Shown piece by piece: positions 40,286-48,875 of a stretch of 64,000 bases of DNA. The notes beneath the pieces are model-generated. The model did not search any database, was not told the origin of the DNA, and saw only the letters and a program-made list of their open reading frames with translations. The position numbers and the translations under genes were made by a program. The stretch is from an uncultured Collinsella sp. (GTDB taxonomy: Bacteria > Actinomycetota > Coriobacteriia > Coriobacteriales > Coriobacteriaceae), in NCBI GenBank assembly GCA_900759335.1, contig CAAEUX010000088.1:46691-110690 (forward strand), given 5' to 3'. Every line of letters begins with the position of its first letter. Within the stretch, counting starts at the first letter, position 1.

Positions 40286-42235
40286 TTACTCCTTATTGCG
40301 ACGGTAGAGGAAGTAACCGCCCGCGGAGATGACGGCAACGCCAGCGATGGCGAATGCGGCCACCATGCGGCCATCAAAACGATCACCGGTGGTGGGCAGG
40401 CCGCCCTTGGTGTTCGTCTTGTTGGTGGTTACCGTGGTCGTGGTGTCCGACTTGCCAGGCTTCTCGGGCTTGGTGGTGGGCTGCTCGGGCTTAGCGGGCT
40501 GCTCGGGGGTACCGGGCTGCTCAGGAGTACCGGGCTGCTCAGGAGTACCAGGCTGATCCGGGGTTACCGGGTCGGTGGCAAGAGCGTCCTTGGCGTAGGT
40601 GATGGACACCTTGAGGCCGTTGATCTCGGTGTTCAGGTCGCTCGGGGTGAAGGGCTGGTCGAAGTTTTCGGCCTTCTGATAGGCGCGCATCTCCTGGAGC
40701 AGTGCCTTGCACTTCTTGTAGGTGTTCTCGGTAGCAGCCTTGCCGGCCTTGTTAGCCAGGGCAGTGCGGCCCTCGGTGGTCGTCTCGGCTAGCATGGCGG
40801 CGTCAACTTCCTTGTTCTGCTCGATGAGCTCGTTCTGGAGCGCATCGAGGTAGGCACGGACGCTGATACCAAGGGTGTCAGGGTTCTCAAAGCAGAGCGA
40901 GCTGATGTCCATGAGGACGTAGTTGATTGAGTTCTCGGGCTCCTCGTTGTACACGACGTCAGTCTGTTTGCAGTGATCGAAGGAGACGGTCTGATCGCTG
41001 AAGTACGGGCTGACCTCAGTTATCAGAGCGGAGTACAACGGGATGGCGACGGAGTACGCGGCGCGGGAGAGCATTTCCCACTGGATGGTAGCGACTTCGG
41101 GGTCATACCCGCGACGAATCTGGAAGAGGTTGATCTCGGTGTTGCGCTCGCTGCCGATGCAATAAACACCATCAGTGTTCGCGTTGAGGCCAGGGACGTT
41201 CTCGCCGCGGTTGCCGAAGGCGCGAATCAACTCGAAAGTGCTCCAACCAGACTTGCCAGGCTTGAAGAACAGGGGCTGGATTTCGCTGACCATGGCTCCC
41301 TTTTGGTCAGGTTTTCCTTTCTCCTTTACTGTGATAATGTCGTAATCTGTGCCTTCGGTCAGCTGACTACCAAAATAATTGCGGCCTTGCACATAACGGG
41401 ACCACTGGTTTACGCCGGAATCGGCGAGGCTTTCGCCATACGTTTGGGCGACATCGAATTTGCCGTCAGCGGAGTATTTGGCGAAACCCTTTTCTTCGGG
41501 CATGGATTGGATCTTTTCAGAGTGGAGGCAATTCTCGGTGTCATTGAGGTCGACATCGTAGTTGAGGCTCCCGATATTAGGGTTGAGCGACGCGACGTCG
41601 TCAGCGAGCTTCATGGCGATCCACTGATGGGCGGAAAGTGTGGCGAACAGCCAGGTCTCGTTGTTGTCGGCGATGATGATCTGGTCGTTGGTGCAGACGC
41701 CTTGATCATCGATCAGGCTGCCGAGAAGCTCGACGCCCTCGCGGGCCGTGGCGCTCTCGCCCAGGATGATGCTGCCGTAACTGTACTCGCCCAGACCCAC
41801 TTCCTCATCGATGGGGTCTGCTGCAGCGGCCTCCTCGTTATAGGAGGTGCTTAGCGTGGCGGAGCAGGAGACGCCCTTCTCGTTGATGCCGGCCTCGGAG
41901 TAGGCGTCGGTGCGACCCATCCAGTTGGAGGGGTGGTCGCGTACATAGCTGTAGCGATAGGTAGGCTTGTTCGAAGTGTATTCAAAAGCAGATTCAATCG
42001 AGCTGTACTTAAAGCCAGGTTCGTGGGCAGGTTCGATGCCGTAGTGCTTAAGATAGCGCTTGCCAAAGTCCTCGGCGCGGCCGTAGTACGTGTTGCCGTC
42101 GGCCGTAAGGTTTTTGCCCATGTATATCTGCGTGCAGGCGAGCGCAGATGTCGGCATGGACATGATGGTTGCAGCTCCAAAGGCGAGGCCTATGCCTAGC
42201 TTCTTGAGCGCGTTGACGGGGTGAGTTTTCCTCAT
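40286..42235 (-). CDS. Sortase-anchored C69-family dipeptidase
   Basis: A 649-residue surface peptidase. The signal peptide ends SALA and is followed directly by Cys 34 in CTQIYMGKNLTADG, the N-terminal nucleophile expected of an Ntn hydrolase. GRAEDF, the EAGINEKGVSCSATLS block and SERNTEINLFQIRRG are C69 features. The C-terminus has PGTPEQ repeats, then GGLPTTGD, a hydrophobic helix and RRNKE, a standard sortase anchor with motif LPTTG. It would cleave dipeptides at the cell wall. GGGAGGG precedes the ATG. Confidence 0.85.
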   Translation of the reverse strand: MRKTHPVNALKKLGIGLAFGAATIMSMPTSALACTQIYMGKNLTADGNTYYGRAEDFGKRYLKHYGIEPAHEPGFKYSSIESAFEYTSNKPTYRYSYVRDHPSNWMGRTDAYSEAGINEKGVSCSATLSTSYNEEAAAADPIDEEVGLGEYSYGSIILGESATAREGVELLGSLIDDQGVCTNDQIIIADNNETWLFATLSAHQWIAMKLADDVASLNPNIGSLNYDVDLNDTENCLHSEKIQSMPEEKGFAKYSADGKFDVAQTYGESLADSGVNQWSRYVQGRNYFGSQLTEGTDYDIITVKEKGKPDQKGAMVSEIQPLFFKPGKSGWSTFELIRAFGNRGENVPGLNANTDGVYCIGSERNTEINLFQIRRGYDPEVATIQWEMLSRAAYSVAIPLYSALITEVSPYFSDQTVSFDHCKQTDVVYNEEPENSINYVLMDISSLCFENPDTLGISVRAYLDALQNELIEQNKEVDAAMLAETTTEGRTALANKAGKAATENTYKKCKALLQEMRAYQKAENFDQPFTPSDLNTEINGLKVSITYAKDALATDPVTPDQPGTPEQPGTPEQPGTPEQPAKPEQPTTKPEKPGKSDTTTTVTTNKTNTKGGLPTTGDRFDGRMVAAFAIAGVAVISAGGYFLYRRNKE

Positions 42236-42250
42236 TTTCCCTCCCAGCGT

Positions 42251-42280
42251 GCGAAAGCCCTCCGTTGCCAGAGGGCTTCA
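42251..42280 (-). promoter_or_regulatory. Leader hairpin of the C69 peptidase gene
   Basis: GAAGCCCTC pairs with GAGGGCTTT just upstream of the GGGAGGG ribosome binding site. No U-run follows. Confidence 0.35.
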
Positions 42281-42300
42281 GCCAATAAAGACACCCCATT

Positions 42301-42464
42301 AGCGTAACGAACTGGAAACAATATTCATCTATGAAAGAAACTTACTCGATAAGCGTAATGAAATATGCGATGAGCGGTTAATTATACTCAGTTTGTAGCT
42401 TTACTTTAATAAAGGCGCCCTGTGATTACTGTAGCCGAATAAAGTAGCTGGGAATGCCCGAAAT
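42301..42464. promoter_or_regulatory. AT-rich spacer with promoter of the C69 gene
   Basis: A minus-strand TATAAT lies at 42381-42386. I see no coding potential in the rest of this spacer. Confidence 0.4.
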
Positions 42465-42506
42465 GAAAATCCCCCTGCTGTTTGGCAAATGCATAAACAG
42501 CAGGGG
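42465..42506 (-). terminator. Terminator after the 30-residue membrane protein
   Basis: A perfect 12-bp stem, CCCCTGCTGTTT with AAACAGCAGGGG, followed on the minus strand by GATTTTC. Confidence 0.7.
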
Positions 42507-42542
42507 AGACGATAATTGGATGAATATCATACCAATGTGGAA

Positions 42543-42635
42543 TTACTTCTTCCGGCGGTGGATCACGTTGATGGCGTAACCGACGAGCATGGCCAAAACG
42601 ATGATGATGAAGCCGAGCAGGGGATTGTCGTTCAT
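42543..42635 (-). CDS. 30-residue single-helix membrane protein
   Basis: MNDNPLLGF, then a hydrophobic helix (IIIVLAMLVGYAINVI) and the basic end HRRKK, giving a clear transmembrane mini-protein with the basic end inside. GGAGG sits five bases before the ATG. It begins 9 bases after the stop of the lipid kinase gene, so the two are cotranscribed, and a strong terminator follows. I do not know a family. Confidence 0.7.
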   Translation of the reverse strand: MNDNPLLGFIIIVLAMLVGYAINVIHRRKK

Positions 42636-42644
42636 AGGGTCCTC

Positions 42645-43562
42645 CTATTTTCCGAGCGGGGAGAATTCGTCGACGATGAGGTCGAGGCATTGTGGAAGCG
42701 CGCGGGCTCCAAAGACGCCCGAGTTGCTGGAGATGATCTCGCCATCGAACTGCATGCCCAGCGACGGCGTGCAGGTGATCTTGGCTTCTTTGGTCTGGAT
42801 GATCTTGAACTGCGGGCGGCCGAGCACCTTGCCGGCGGGGTCGAGTGCGGCGGTGATCACGGTGGGCAGGAGCTGGACGGTTTTTACGGGCTCGATGACC
42901 GCGATGTCGACCATGCCGTCGTTCATACGGCAATCGGGGAACAGGTTGATGTCGTTTTGAATGACCGAGGTGTTGCCGGCCATGCAGCAGATGCCATCGA
43001 GCTCCTCGACAATGCCGTCATGCTCAATCGTAAAGTGCGCCACCGTGGGGTTGGGTGTGGCGAGCGCCGACAGGAAGTAGGCGATTTCGCCGATGTCGTT
43101 TTTGGCGGGGGCGGCCTTCATCATGATCTCGGCATCGTAGCCCGATCCGGCGATGATAATAAAGCCGTGGCGCTTTTCGTTGCCGTTCTCGTCGAGCCAA
43201 AAGAGCTCGCCCATGTCCGCCTTGACGGTACGGCCGACGCGGCAGGCCTTGGCGAGCGCCGCGGCCTCGGGGGCATTGCCGATGTTGTTGAAGAACAGGC
43301 AGGCCGTGCCGGAGGGGAAGACGAGCGTGGGGACGCCGCATCCGCGCATCTGGTCGAGCACGTTGGAGACGGTGCCGTCGCCGCCCGAAATCACCACGCG
43401 ATCAAACTCGCGCACGTCTGCCACGGCATCCTCGGGCTCCATGCCATCGCCGATAAAACGCATCACGACCTCGTCGCCGCCCTGCGCGAGGGCGTGCGTG
43501 AATGCGTAGATTTCATCTGAGCTGGGGCCCGATGCCGGGTTGTGGATGATAAGGCAGCGCAT
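42645..43562 (-). CDS. Diacylglycerol kinase-family lipid kinase
   Basis: A 305-residue DAGK/YegS-type kinase. It starts with CLIIHNPASGPSSDE and has the nucleotide-binding RVVISGGDGTVSNVLDQ (GGDGT about 59-63) and LVFPSGTACLFFNNIG. The C-terminal beta domain has MQFDGEIISS. The usual NDxAR reads as SGTACLFFNN here, a departure from most DgkB enzymes, so the substrate may not be diacylglycerol. It is followed by a 30-residue membrane protein. Confidence 0.8.
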   Translation of the reverse strand: MRCLIIHNPASGPSSDEIYAFTHALAQGGDEVVMRFIGDGMEPEDAVADVREFDRVVISGGDGTVSNVLDQMRGCGVPTLVFPSGTACLFFNNIGNAPEAAALAKACRVGRTVKADMGELFWLDENGNEKRHGFIIIAGSGYDAEIMMKAAPAKNDIGEIAYFLSALATPNPTVAHFTIEHDGIVEELDGICCMAGNTSVIQNDINLFPDCRMNDGMVDIAVIEPVKTVQLLPTVITAALDPAGKVLGRPQFKIIQTKEAKITCTPSLGMQFDGEIISSNSGVFGARALPQCLDLIVDEFSPLGK

Positions 43563-43660
43563 ACTTACGTTCCCGTTCTGTGACTAACCGAGTATAGTTG
43601 TAAGGCAATGCCGATATCCTACCCGTGTTTTTCGGGCCTAACCTTATTCGATGGGTTGAT

Positions 43661-44794
43661 ATGTACATTTCCACACATCAGGCTCTACTCGACTTTTGCC
43701 AGCGCGCCCGTGAGTTCGACGCGATTGCCGTCGATACCGAGTTTTTGCGCGAGCGCACATTCCACCCGCGCCTGTGCTTGGTTCAGATTGCCACCCCTGC
43801 CGAGAGCGTAGCGGTCGACCCTCTGGTGATCGACGACCTCTCGCCGCTGGCCGAGCTTATGGCCGACGAGAGCGTGACCAAGGTCTTCCACGCGTGCTCG
43901 CAGGATATGGAGGTCATGCTCCATACCGTGGGCGTGCTGCCACGACCGATTTTCGATACGCAGGTCGCCGCCGCCTTTTTGGGCGAGCGCCAGCAGATTT
44001 CGTATGGCGCGCTTGTTCAGGCGTTCTGCGGCGTATCGCTGCCCAAGACCGAGTCGCTGACCGACTGGTCGCGCCGCCCGCTGACCGATAAGCAGATTGA
44101 GTATGCGATCGATGACGTCAAGTACCTGATCGTCGCCTATACCGAGATGATGAGCCGCCTGCGCGAGCTGGGCCGTGTGGACTGGGTGCTCGACGAGCTG
44201 CGCCCGCTGGCTGACGAGTCGCACTATCGCGTCGATCGACACGAGGCGTTCCGCAAGGTCAAACGCATCAATTCGTGCAGCCGTCACCAGTTGGGCATCG
44301 CGCGCGAGCTCGCCGCCTGGCGTGAGGACCGCGCCGAGCGCCGTAACATCCCGCGCAAGTGGGTCATGTCCGACGACACGCTGCTTGCGCTCGTCAAGCG
44401 CAATCCCGTGCGCGTTGAGGAGTTCCGTAGCATTCGCGGTACCGATCAGTTGGGGGAGCGCGACGTGGACGGTGCGCTCATGGCCATCAAGCGCGGCGCG
44501 AGCTGCCCGCACGATCGCCTGCCGCTCATGGTGCGCGGGCACCGTCAGATTTCGCCGGAGTTGGAGAGCGTGACGGACCTGATGTACGCGCTCATTCGCC
44601 TAGTTGCCGAGCGCTCGGGCGTGGCGACCTCGGTCATTGCCTCGCGCGATGACCTGGCCGACTATATTGAGCACCCCGAGCAGAGCCCCCTGCGCGAAGG
44701 CTGGCGCTTTGAGCTCGTTGGCTCGCGCCTGGACGATCTGCTCTCGGGTAATATGGGGTTGACGGTGAAGGACGGCAAAATCGAGCTCCTGTAG
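43661..44794 (+). CDS. rnd: Ribonuclease D
   Basis: A 377-residue 3'-5' exoribonuclease trimming tRNA precursors and stable RNA. The DEDDy catalytic residues are visible: AVDTEF (Asp 25, Glu 27), HACSQDMEVM, and YAIDDVKYL with the Tyr-x3-Asp. An HRDC domain follows (about 195-280: LGIARELAAWREDRAERRNIPRKWVMSDDTLLALVK). The length equals E. coli RNase D. ATG 43661 gives the usual N-terminus; no strong ribosome binding site is seen. Confidence 0.88.
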   Translation: MYISTHQALLDFCQRAREFDAIAVDTEFLRERTFHPRLCLVQIATPAESVAVDPLVIDDLSPLAELMADESVTKVFHACSQDMEVMLHTVGVLPRPIFDTQVAAAFLGERQQISYGALVQAFCGVSLPKTESLTDWSRRPLTDKQIEYAIDDVKYLIVAYTEMMSRLRELGRVDWVLDELRPLADESHYRVDRHEAFRKVKRINSCSRHQLGIARELAAWREDRAERRNIPRKWVMSDDTLLALVKRNPVRVEEFRSIRGTDQLGERDVDGALMAIKRGASCPHDRLPLMVRGHRQISPELESVTDLMYALIRLVAERSGVATSVIASRDDLADYIEHPEQSPLREGWRFELVGSRLDDLLSGNMGLTVKDGKIELL

Positions 44795-44858
44795 GGAAGC
44801 CTAGCCGGTTGAGTGGGTAGAATGCCTCCAACGTGTAACTCGATTCGGAGGAATTCGC

Positions 44859-45563
44859 ATGCCCTATTACTATGGTTACGGCTTTGGCATCGACCCGCTG
44901 TACCTGCTGGTTGTTCTTGTCTGCACGGTGCTTGGCCTTGCCGCACAGAACTATATCAACTCGACGTACAAAACCTGGTCCAAGGTTCGCTCGGACGGCG
45001 ATACGGGTGCCACGGTCGCTCGCCGCATGCTCGATGCCAACGGTTGTAGCGCCGTGGGTATCAAGGGTGTCGCTGGCGAGCTCACCGACCATTACAACCC
45101 GCAGGACAACAACCTGTATCTGTCGGATGCCAACCGTTCGGGCGGTTCGGTCGCAAGCGTTGCCGTCGCCTGCCACGAGGCGGGCCATGCCGCCCAGCGT
45201 CAAAGCGGCTATGCCATGATGAAAGTACGTACCGCCCTCGTGCCGGTCGTCAACTTTACCCAGAACACCTGGACCATCGTGTTGCTCTTGGGCCTGTTTA
45301 TGAACATTGCCGGGCTCACATCCCTCGCGTTGGTCTTCTTCTCGTTTAGTGTGTTGTTCCAGTTGGTTACGCTGCCGGTCGAGATTGATGCCAGCCGCCG
45401 CGCCGTGGCATATATTGAGCAGTCGGGTATGAGTTCCAAGCAGGTCAACGGTGCCAAGAAGGTCCTGACGGCAGCTGCGCTTACCTATGTGGCTGCAGCG
45501 CTCACTTCGATCATTCAGCTGCTCTACCTTATGGCTCGCTACAACAGAAACTCCAACCGATAA
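44859..45563 (+). CDS. Zinc metallopeptidase, YugP family
   Basis: A 234-residue membrane protein of PF04298. The zinc motif HEAGH lies in VAVACHEAGHAAQRQ (about 106-110). There is an N-terminal helix (YLLVVLVCTVLGLAAQNYI), two central helices and one C-terminal helix. The ending DASRRAVAYIEQSGM is also conserved. The physiological substrate is unknown. GGAGG precedes the ATG. A perfect 10-bp hairpin follows the gene. Confidence 0.88.
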   Translation: MPYYYGYGFGIDPLYLLVVLVCTVLGLAAQNYINSTYKTWSKVRSDGDTGATVARRMLDANGCSAVGIKGVAGELTDHYNPQDNNLYLSDANRSGGSVASVAVACHEAGHAAQRQSGYAMMKVRTALVPVVNFTQNTWTIVLLLGLFMNIAGLTSLALVFFSFSVLFQLVTLPVEIDASRRAVAYIEQSGMSSKQVNGAKKVLTAAALTYVAAALTSIIQLLYLMARYNRNSNR

Positions 45564-45581
45564 CAAATTGGGTCGCTGGGT

Positions 45582-45607
45582 GCCGCGGGGATTCGTGTCC
45601 CCGCGGC
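45582..45607 (+). terminator. Hairpin after the metallopeptidase gene
   Basis: GCCGCGGGGA pairs perfectly with TCCCCGCGGC around TTCGTG. It lacks a U-run, so termination is uncertain. Confidence 0.45.
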
Positions 45608-45678
45608 GCTGTACTATGTGTTGGACTTAAATTCGCACGGGGTCGGAGCCTCTGTGCGCGATAACGAAAGGAGGCTGC

Positions 45679-47130
45679 GTGGCAGGCTGGAATCTAACCG
45701 GCAATGCCGTTTCCGCCGAGTTTGACGGTTCGGATGAGCAGGAGCGCAAGGAGCTCAGCGTGAGCCAGGCGGTGGAGATCGCCGCCGGCGCGCTCGATGC
45801 CATTCCGCAACTGAGCGTTTTGGGCGAGGTCACGGGTTTCCGTGGTCCCAACGCCCGAAGCGGCCACTGTTACTTCCAGATTAAAGACGACTCGGCCGCC
45901 GTCGACTGCATCATCTGGAAGGGCGCCTACCTTAAGCGCACCTTCGACTTGCGCGACGGCATGCAGGTAAGCTTTAAGGGCAGCTTCAATCTCTACAAGC
46001 CTACGGGTCGCATGAGCTTCGTCGCCCGCTCGTTCTCGCTGGCGGGGGAGGGCTTGCTGCGTCAGCAGGTGGCTCAGTTGGCCGAAAAGCTACGCCGCGA
46101 GGGCCTGATGGACGAAGCTCGCAAACGCCGCATCCCAGTGTTCTGCTCGCGCGTGGCGGTCGTCACCTCGCTTTCCGGTGCGGTAATCGACGACGTCAAG
46201 CGTACGCTGCGCCGACGCAACCCGCTCGTCGAGCTCGTCTGCGTGGGTGCCAAGGTACAAGGCGAGGGTGCGCCGACAGAGCTCATTGAGGGCCTGCGCC
46301 GCGCCGCTGCCATTACGCCGGCGCCCGACTGTATTTTGCTGGTGCGCGGCGGCGGCTCCTTTGAGGACCTCATGACCTTTAATGACGAGGAGCTTGCCCG
46401 CGCGGTGGCGGCTTGTCCCGTGCCCGTGGTGACCGGCATTGGCCATGAGCCCGATACCTCGATTTGCGACATGGTGAGCGACCGTCGCGCCTCCACGCCC
46501 ACGGCGGCGGCAGAATCGGTAGCGCCGGCTATGACGGAGCTGGCCGATGTGCTCGAGGCGCGCCATCAGCGTCTGGGTGCCGCGATGGCATCGATGATTG
46601 GGTCGGCCCAGGTCGACCTGGAGATGCTCGACCAGCGCGGTCGTCGTGCCTGGGACACCTATACGGCTCGTCTGGGCGACGCGCTCGATGCAGCCGCGTG
46701 CCGCCCGTGCCTCAACGACCCAACTTTTATGGTCGAGCGTCGCGAGTCTGAGCTTGCCCTGACTGCCGATCGTCTGTCCGGCGCCATAGCGCGTTCGGTT
46801 GGGGTCTTCCGTTCCAACTTCGAGCGTCTGCCCGAGCGCTTGATCGCAAGCACCTCAGGGCTCGATGGCAAGCGCCATGTGCTCACGCTCGCAAGCTCCC
46901 GTCTAGAGCATCAGGGGCGCACGATGCTCAGTAAACCCGCGTCCGACCTGGGCCGTGCGGCGGCTTCGCTCGATGCCCTGTCGCCGCTCAAGGTGCTTGC
47001 CCGCGGCTATTCCATCGCGTACAGCGATAGCGGCGTGGCTACGAGCGCCAAGACCTTTAAGCCCGGCGACGCCATCCGCGTGCGCATGGCAGACGGCAAC
47101 GTGGCGGCAACGGTCGATTCGGTCGAGTAG
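45679..47130 (+). CDS. xseA: Exodeoxyribonuclease VII large subunit
   Basis: A 483-residue protein degrading single-stranded DNA from both ends together with XseB. The N-terminal OB fold has SVLGEVTGFRGPNARSGHCYFQIKD. The catalytic part has FCSRVAVVTSLSGAVIDDV, ILLVRGGGSFEDLMTFNDEELARA and VTGIGHEPDTSICDMVSDRRASTPTAAAE. The C-terminal LARGYSIAYSD is typical. The start is GTG 45679, with AAAGGAGG just upstream. It is 42 bases before xseB. Confidence 0.93.
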   Translation: MAGWNLTGNAVSAEFDGSDEQERKELSVSQAVEIAAGALDAIPQLSVLGEVTGFRGPNARSGHCYFQIKDDSAAVDCIIWKGAYLKRTFDLRDGMQVSFKGSFNLYKPTGRMSFVARSFSLAGEGLLRQQVAQLAEKLRREGLMDEARKRRIPVFCSRVAVVTSLSGAVIDDVKRTLRRRNPLVELVCVGAKVQGEGAPTELIEGLRRAAAITPAPDCILLVRGGGSFEDLMTFNDEELARAVAACPVPVVTGIGHEPDTSICDMVSDRRASTPTAAAESVAPAMTELADVLEARHQRLGAAMASMIGSAQVDLEMLDQRGRRAWDTYTARLGDALDAAACRPCLNDPTFMVERRESELALTADRLSGAIARSVGVFRSNFERLPERLIASTSGLDGKRHVLTLASSRLEHQGRTMLSKPASDLGRAAASLDALSPLKVLARGYSIAYSDSGVATSAKTFKPGDAIRVRMADGNVAATVDSVE

Positions 47131-47172
47131 GCCGCGTTTCATAGCGATAAACCTTTAGGAAAGGAAACAGAT

Positions 47173-47439
47173 ATGGCAGAGAAGACCCCGGTCGAGCAGC
47201 TTACGTACAAGCAGGCCTCGCAGGAGCTGGAGCTCATCATCCGCAGCCTGGAGTCGGGCGATATGGAGCTCGAGGAGTCGCTCGAGAGCTATACCCGCGG
47301 CGTCGAGCTCCTCAAGAGCCTGCGCACCCGCCTGTCCGATGCCGAGCAGAAGGTTTCGGTGCTCCTTAAGGACGTCGACGGCAACGACGTGCTCGCCGAC
47401 GGCGAAGCCGCCAATACCGACGACAGTCTCTCGTTCTAA
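47173..47439 (+). CDS. xseB: Exodeoxyribonuclease VII small subunit
   Basis: An 88-residue helical protein: LTYKQASQELELIIRSLESGDMELEESLESYTRGVELLK is the family core. It assembles with XseA in an elongated complex. AGGAAAGG precedes the ATG. The gene order xseA-xseB is conserved. Confidence 0.92.
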   Translation: MAEKTPVEQLTYKQASQELELIIRSLESGDMELEESLESYTRGVELLKSLRTRLSDAEQKVSVLLKDVDGNDVLADGEAANTDDSLSF

Positions 47440-47488
47440 CCATCTCGACCAAATATAATTACCTTGGTCTGTGAGAAAGGAACCAACC

Positions 47489-47824
47489 ATGTGTGATTGC
47501 ATCTTCTGCAAAATTGCCAACCACGAGATCCCCTCGACCGTTGTCTATGAGGACGACCAGGTCATCGCCTTCGACGACCTCAACCCCCAGGCGCCGGTCC
47601 ATACGCTCGTGATCCCCAAGAAGCACTACAGCGACATCGCCGACAACGTGCCTGCCGAGACCATGGGCGCCATGGCTCGCGCCATCCAGGAGGTCGCCAA
47701 GGCCAAGGGCCTGGAGGACGGTTTCCGCGTCATCTCCAACAAGGGCGTCAACGCCGGCCAGACCGTCATGCACTTCCACATGCACGTCCTCGGCGGCAAA
47801 AACCTGGGCGAGAACCTCATCTGA
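47489..47824 (+). CDS. HIT-family nucleotide-binding protein (HinT-like)
   Basis: A 111-residue histidine-triad protein. It begins CDCIFCKIANHEIPSTVVYEDD, and the triad is GQTVMHFHMHVLGG (HxHxH). HinT enzymes hydrolyse AMP-lysine and aminoacyl-adenylates. AAAGGA precedes ATG 47489; an upstream in-frame ATG at 47471 is less likely. Confidence 0.9.
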   Translation: MCDCIFCKIANHEIPSTVVYEDDQVIAFDDLNPQAPVHTLVIPKKHYSDIADNVPAETMGAMARAIQEVAKAKGLEDGFRVISNKGVNAGQTVMHFHMHVLGGKNLGENLI

Positions 47825-47865
47825 GGGCGCGTAGCCCGTCGACTTGGCTGCCTTTGGAGTAATCT

Positions 47866-48756
47866 ATGCAGCTTTCTCAACTCGAATACCTTCAAGCGGT
47901 GGCGAACTACGGCGGCGTGCGCAAAGCGGCTCGCGCCGTTCACGTGAGCCCACAGGCCGTTTCGTCGGCAATCAAAAAGTTGGAATCTGAGTATCAGATT
48001 GTTTTGCTCGACCGATCGGCGGGGGAGGCTGTTTTGTCTCCGGCGGGCAGAGAATTTGCGCGTCGTGCACGCGTGATCCTGGCACAAGTCGACGATCTCA
48101 AAAAGTACGCTCAATCGGGGAACGGCGGCGTTTCGCCCGACGGCCATTTCCGTCTTTACGCCCCCTGTCTTCACGGGCGGGGGCGCCTTTTTTCCGAAAA
48201 CTGGTACGACTCGTTTGAAAGCTCGCACCCTCAGATTCATCTTGATGTGTGGCATCAGCCAACGGCAACATGCTTTGAATCACTTATACCTGGAATTTCG
48301 GACGCGGCTATCTCGTTTGAGGAACCACGGGACAGCGTCCTTTCTTCAAAATATATGGGTGAAAAGGAGCTCAGGGTTCTTTCATGCCCAGCTGGTCATC
48401 AATCTGTTGACGCTATGACCATTCGTGAGTTACTGGGCGGCAGGTTAGCTGTTCCCATTAATTTGTCGCCCTGTCTCAATGCTATCAATCAGTGCCCCGA
48501 AGCTCAGCTGGTTAATTTCCGCTTCCGCGACGTCGAATACGGAAACAGGGCGCAGGCTGAGTTTCTTCAATCCAGGGGATTGATATTGGGTTTTTCTGGC
48601 TCTTCTCTCGCATCAGATGGATCGGAAGTGAGCGAGTGCTCCATTGAAGGCTCGTATGACGTAGCCTTGCCCATCTACTTTTGCTATCGACAAAATGCCT
48701 GGACCGATCGACACCAGACGGTTTTTCTTCACCTATTGCGTCATCTCGCTTCGTGA
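47866..48756 (+). CDS. LysR-family transcriptional regulator
   Basis: A 296-residue LysR protein. The HTH is in LEYLQAVANYGGVRKAARAVHVSPQAVSSAIKKLESEYQIVLLDRSAGEAVLSPAGREF (residues 6-66), followed by an effector-binding domain. The inducer is unknown. It lies 119 bases upstream of an MFS transporter in the same direction, so it may control it. Base composition is a little more AT-rich than its neighbours, as is the MFS gene. Confidence 0.85.
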   Translation: MQLSQLEYLQAVANYGGVRKAARAVHVSPQAVSSAIKKLESEYQIVLLDRSAGEAVLSPAGREFARRARVILAQVDDLKKYAQSGNGGVSPDGHFRLYAPCLHGRGRLFSENWYDSFESSHPQIHLDVWHQPTATCFESLIPGISDAAISFEEPRDSVLSSKYMGEKELRVLSCPAGHQSVDAMTIRELLGGRLAVPINLSPCLNAINQCPEAQLVNFRFRDVEYGNRAQAEFLQSRGLILGFSGSSLASDGSEVSECSIEGSYDVALPIYFCYRQNAWTDRHQTVFLHLLRHLAS

Positions 48757-48875
48757 GACCATTTGGCCTCGTGTCGTCAAGTGAATGTTGACGCCTTGTA
48801 ACACATGACTGACGGCTTTGCCCTCATGCTTTTCCAAGATTCCGATTTAGATTGCTGACTCTTGGAGGGCGGAGT

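Noticed and set aside
40490..40560. Short tandem repeat suspected to be CRISPR-like
   Set aside because: It encodes the PGTPEQ stalk of the surface peptidase; there are no spacers.
42516..43520. 334-codon plus-strand ORF over the lipid kinase
   Set aside because: Shadow frame; it also crosses the terminator-side spacer and the small ORF.
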